DNA of 64,000 nucleotides, taken from contig NC_092574.1 in assembly GCF_037975245.1 (NCBI RefSeq), forward strand, positions 9,089,713 to 9,153,712. The letters are read 5' to 3'. Of the stretch, positions 61,601 to 64,000 are shown piece after piece; within the stretch, counting starts at the first letter, position 1; every line of letters starts with the position of its first letter. The notes under the pieces are model-generated. The model saw only the letters and a list, made by a program, of their open reading frames with translations, made no database searches and was not told the origin of the DNA. The position numbers were made by a program, and so were the translations under genes. Source of the DNA: Apostichopus japonicus (taxonomy: Eukaryota; Echinodermata; Holothuroidea; Aspidochirotida; Stichopodidae).

Positions 61601-63994
61601 ATTCTTGAAGTTTTGTTCCTAAGCATACCACTTGATTGCTATATTTGTGTGTTTTCTTTTTGTTCCAGCTATGTTAAGGATGGTCCTACCAAACAATGGT
61701 CATGGGTGGAGATGCACCTCAACTTAAGGTCTGATATGGAAAAGAATCTTGCGTTCGACCCAATCACTTTTTCGAAGCTCAGAGTGGTAAAAATGATACT
61801 TGATTTTGTTTCTTTAAATGAATGGGAACATAGTGAAATTATTCTGTACCAATCTCATAACCGTCACCACAGATACAGGGTGTACAGAGCAGCCGAGAGA
61901 GGGAAGAGGGTAGAGGAGAGAGGGTAGAGGGGAGAAAGGAGAGGGGAGAAAGGAGAGGTAGAGAGGGTAGAGGGGAGAAAGGAGGGGATAATGTAGAGAG
62001 TAGAGGGGGAAAATGAAGAGGGTAGAAGTGAGATGGGAGAAAAGAGAAAGGAAAGGGGAGAATGGAGAAGGTAGAGCTGAGGAGAATGGAGACGGTCGAG
62101 GGGGAGAATGAATACGGTAGAGGGGGAGAATGGAGAGGGTAAAGCTGAGGAGAATGGAAAGGGTCGAGGGGGAGAATGGAGAGGGTAGAGGCGAGAAAGG
62201 AGCGGGTAGAGAGTAGTGAGGGAGACAGGTGAGGGGAAGACGGAGGAATGGAGGGGTAGATGAGATAGAAGAACGGGAGGGACTCATTTTTTTCGGGGAT
62301 GATTTAGTGAGCAACACTGACGTTTTGTAGGTTATTTTTCCATACCAATGCAAAGATAGGGGGATGGGGCTAAGAGGGGGAGGGCAGGGGTCGGAAATGG
62401 TGAGCTAGGAGAAAACTATGTATGGAAGGAAAGAAACCACTGATACGTTAAAAGACAGAAACAAAAATTGTATATAACGTCATCGCACCATGACTATACA
62501 TTCGAGAAGAGTGAACCCATACTAACATGAAATGAGAACATTACTTTTCATATGTTGTTGTTTACAGACGCGAGGTTCGGAAAAGCTTAAAAGTATCCTG
62601 TCGCTGAAGCCGCATCAACGTACGAAGGAAGACGTGGCAGTAGTACTGGCATTGTTGAGAAATAATAAAGCTTTTGAGCAGAACGACTCAATAGCTAAAC
62701 ATCAACTTGCCCGAGTTATGGAGTATCAAAAGTATGTTTATATATTTGTTATATATCATTAACATATGTTATTCAATAAAGCAATGACAGTTATGCTTAA
62801 ATTTGAACATCCGTATGCTATCTCGCTAAAATGTAATAAACAATTTCAAAGGACTTTTATGGATGTTCAGATTCCCAAATTATTTCCAGAATGGATGATG
62901 TGAAATTTGTTAATTAAGTGTTGTAGGACTTATAAAATTATATTTGAGGGTAAATATACATGGTGCCTTGAAAGCGATGAATGTTGTTGTAATTTATCTC
63001 CAACACATTCATTAACCAGGCTTCTTTATATAATTACCATCATTTAATAGAGACAGGATATTCATACTAATAGAACAGTTTGGAAGTGCGAAATTAAAGT
63101 ACTGTAGGCCTTTGAATAGTGACTCAACCGGGTGATACACTTGTGCAGGGTGCAGTCCATTCATGCCCTGAAAAAATTATGGACGAATCCAAGCGTACAC
63201 GCGTAGTAAAGATACCCAAAAAAGAAAAGTAAACAAAAAATACTATCTGGAAAAATGATCTAGTCCAGACATGCCGGATAATACAGGTTTTACTTTACAT
63301 GCCGAAGGATAGTTTGTAATCAATTAACTGAAAGCAACAACCCCATACAAACAATTATGACGTCATATTTATTCTTGTTTTTATCAGATTTGAACCTCGT
63401 CGAATCATTCTGAAGGAAGGTCACGTGGCCTCTTGTTATTACATAATCTTATCTGGGACTTGTCTCATCAACAAGAAAGAAGTGGACCCTCGTAACGGGG
63501 AAACCTTCATCCGAACAATCGACGAAATATCCAGCGGAGAGGCATTTGGGGTAAGGAAACTAAATTTCTTGCGATTCACAAAAACCATGTGCCAAGTCGG
63601 AACCGTGTGAATCGTATTTAACGTCACCAGGGCCTCAACATCTCCTTTATAAAATCCCTCATTAGCCTCGGGCCTTTCCACAAAGATTCACAAAGGCTAC
63701 CTATAACAGAGTCGAGATAGTTTCACCCCTATCCCACACATTTGAAATCCTGTTCAGCTGTTTGGACTTATTCTTCCAATGTAGCTGAATAGACATAAAT
63801 GGATATAAATATAAAATTTAATAATAGTGAAGAAAGGAGGCAAAAGCAAGGTCGATTGTCAAATATTTTCAATCAAGGATAATTTAATTCATCGTTTTAT
63901 TTTCCTTCAGGACAATAGTCTCTTACATGGGTGCAAGAGGACAGTGACAGTCATCTGTAAAGATGAAGTAGAAGTACTTTTAATTAATCAAGAG
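58636..63994 (+). CDS. CNBD2: Cyclic nucleotide-binding domain protein, CNBD2-like (5' part, runs off the window)
   Basis: Exons are 58636-59433, 60133-60174, 61266-61336, 61669-61786, 62568-62731, 63388-63550 and 63911-63994, then a donor at 63995; phases agree throughout. An in-frame TGA sits two codons before the ATG. Residues 1-266, all in exon 1, are Ser/Arg/Lys-rich and look disordered. Exons 3-4 give a basic helical stretch (FRRVSGTIRVIAGICLAL) and FDPITFSKLR, a CNBD2-like arrangement. Exons 5-7 (344-480) begin a cNMP-binding domain: KFEPRRIILKEGHVA, YYIILSGTCLI, GEAFGDNSLLHGCKRTVTVI. In the phosphate-binding cassette the usual Phe-Gly-Glu is Phe-Gly-Asp, while the Arg is kept (CKRTVT), so ligand binding is open. 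Vertebrate CNBD2 has been linked to male fertility. The C-terminus is missing. Confidence 0.75.
60737..61106 (+). mobile_element. CATAGGCGTAGGAG-type MITE, copy 2, in an intron of the CNBD2-like gene
   Basis: The ends CATAGGCGTAGGAG and CTCCTACGCCTATG are perfect 14-bp inverted repeats. The flanks ATTAGAGA (left) and ATTAGAGG (right) match at 7 of 8 positions, consistent with an 8-bp target duplication. G runs lie inside the left end. The interior is the inverse of 41610-41994. Confidence 0.82.
61880..62285 (+). repeat. Polypurine (GA-rich) minisatellite in an intron
   Basis: About 400 bases are almost purely A and G on the plus strand, made of irregular repeats such as GGTAGAGGGGAGAA and GGAGAATGGAGA. 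A 179-residue minus-strand frame across it is Ser/Pro/Leu low-complexity and not a gene. Confidence 0.9.
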
Positions 63995-64000
63995 GTGAGT

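Noticed and set aside
61814-62353. 179-residue minus-strand frame rich in Ser, Pro and Leu
   Set aside because: It is the antisense of a GA minisatellite within an intron of the CNBD2-like gene.
1-64000. A multi-gene novel defence, biosynthetic or signalling system
   Set aside because: The five recognised genes are unrelated housekeeping or membrane genes with no shared pathway, and the rest is mobile or simple DNA.

Overview
The window reads as nuclear DNA of an intron-rich marine invertebrate deuterostome. I infer an echinoderm, possibly a sea cucumber, from the set of vertebrate-like genes, the long introns and the many short nonautonomous transposons; no single marker proves the species. 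The sequence is AT-rich, with many poly(G)/poly(C) runs and microsatellites.

Five protein-coding genes can be spliced from the sequence with consistent GT-AG sites and matching phases. (1) + strand, about 6279-24608: a GT29 alpha-2,6-sialyltransferase of the ST6GALNAC3/5/6 type. Its four main exons lie at 17693-24608, and a likely two-codon first coding exon lies 11.4 kb upstream. (2) + strand, 32557-36903: COMMD6 in its long form, six exons. (3) - strand, 49351-38397: a complete eight-exon DEG/ENaC (ASIC/ENaC-like) cation channel of 622 residues. (4) - strand, 55518-52216: ribosomal protein eL31 (RPL31), complete at 123 residues, with a short 5'-TOP leader exon at 56413-56387. (5) + strand from 58636: a CNBD2-like cyclic-nucleotide-binding-domain protein that runs off the right edge.

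COMMD6 and the channel are convergent, and RPL31 and the CNBD2-like gene are divergent. The products act in unrelated places: Golgi glycosylation, COMMD/CCC endosomal complexes, plasma-membrane ion flow, the ribosome, and a cNMP-domain protein. I see no functional cluster.

The spaces and introns are filled with mobile DNA. Several elements can be bounded exactly by terminal inverted repeats and 8-bp target duplications, a hAT-like signature: 29353-31156, 31557-31937, 33392-33779, 35579-35882 and 42393-42851; 56833-57191 is flanked by a 9-bp repeat. Other families are a CATAGGCGTAGGAG-ended element (three copies), a TAAAGG-ended element (two copies), tRNA-derived SINEs, a LINE reverse-transcriptase tail, a 47-bp-arm hairpin element and several tandem arrays. 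The stack at 29345-31945 shows insertions inside or beside one another. I found no CRISPR array, prokaryotic operon or clearly new multi-gene system. The best leads are the channel's paired PPxY motifs, the sialyltransferase's C-terminal extension and the dense, datable hAT-like insertions.
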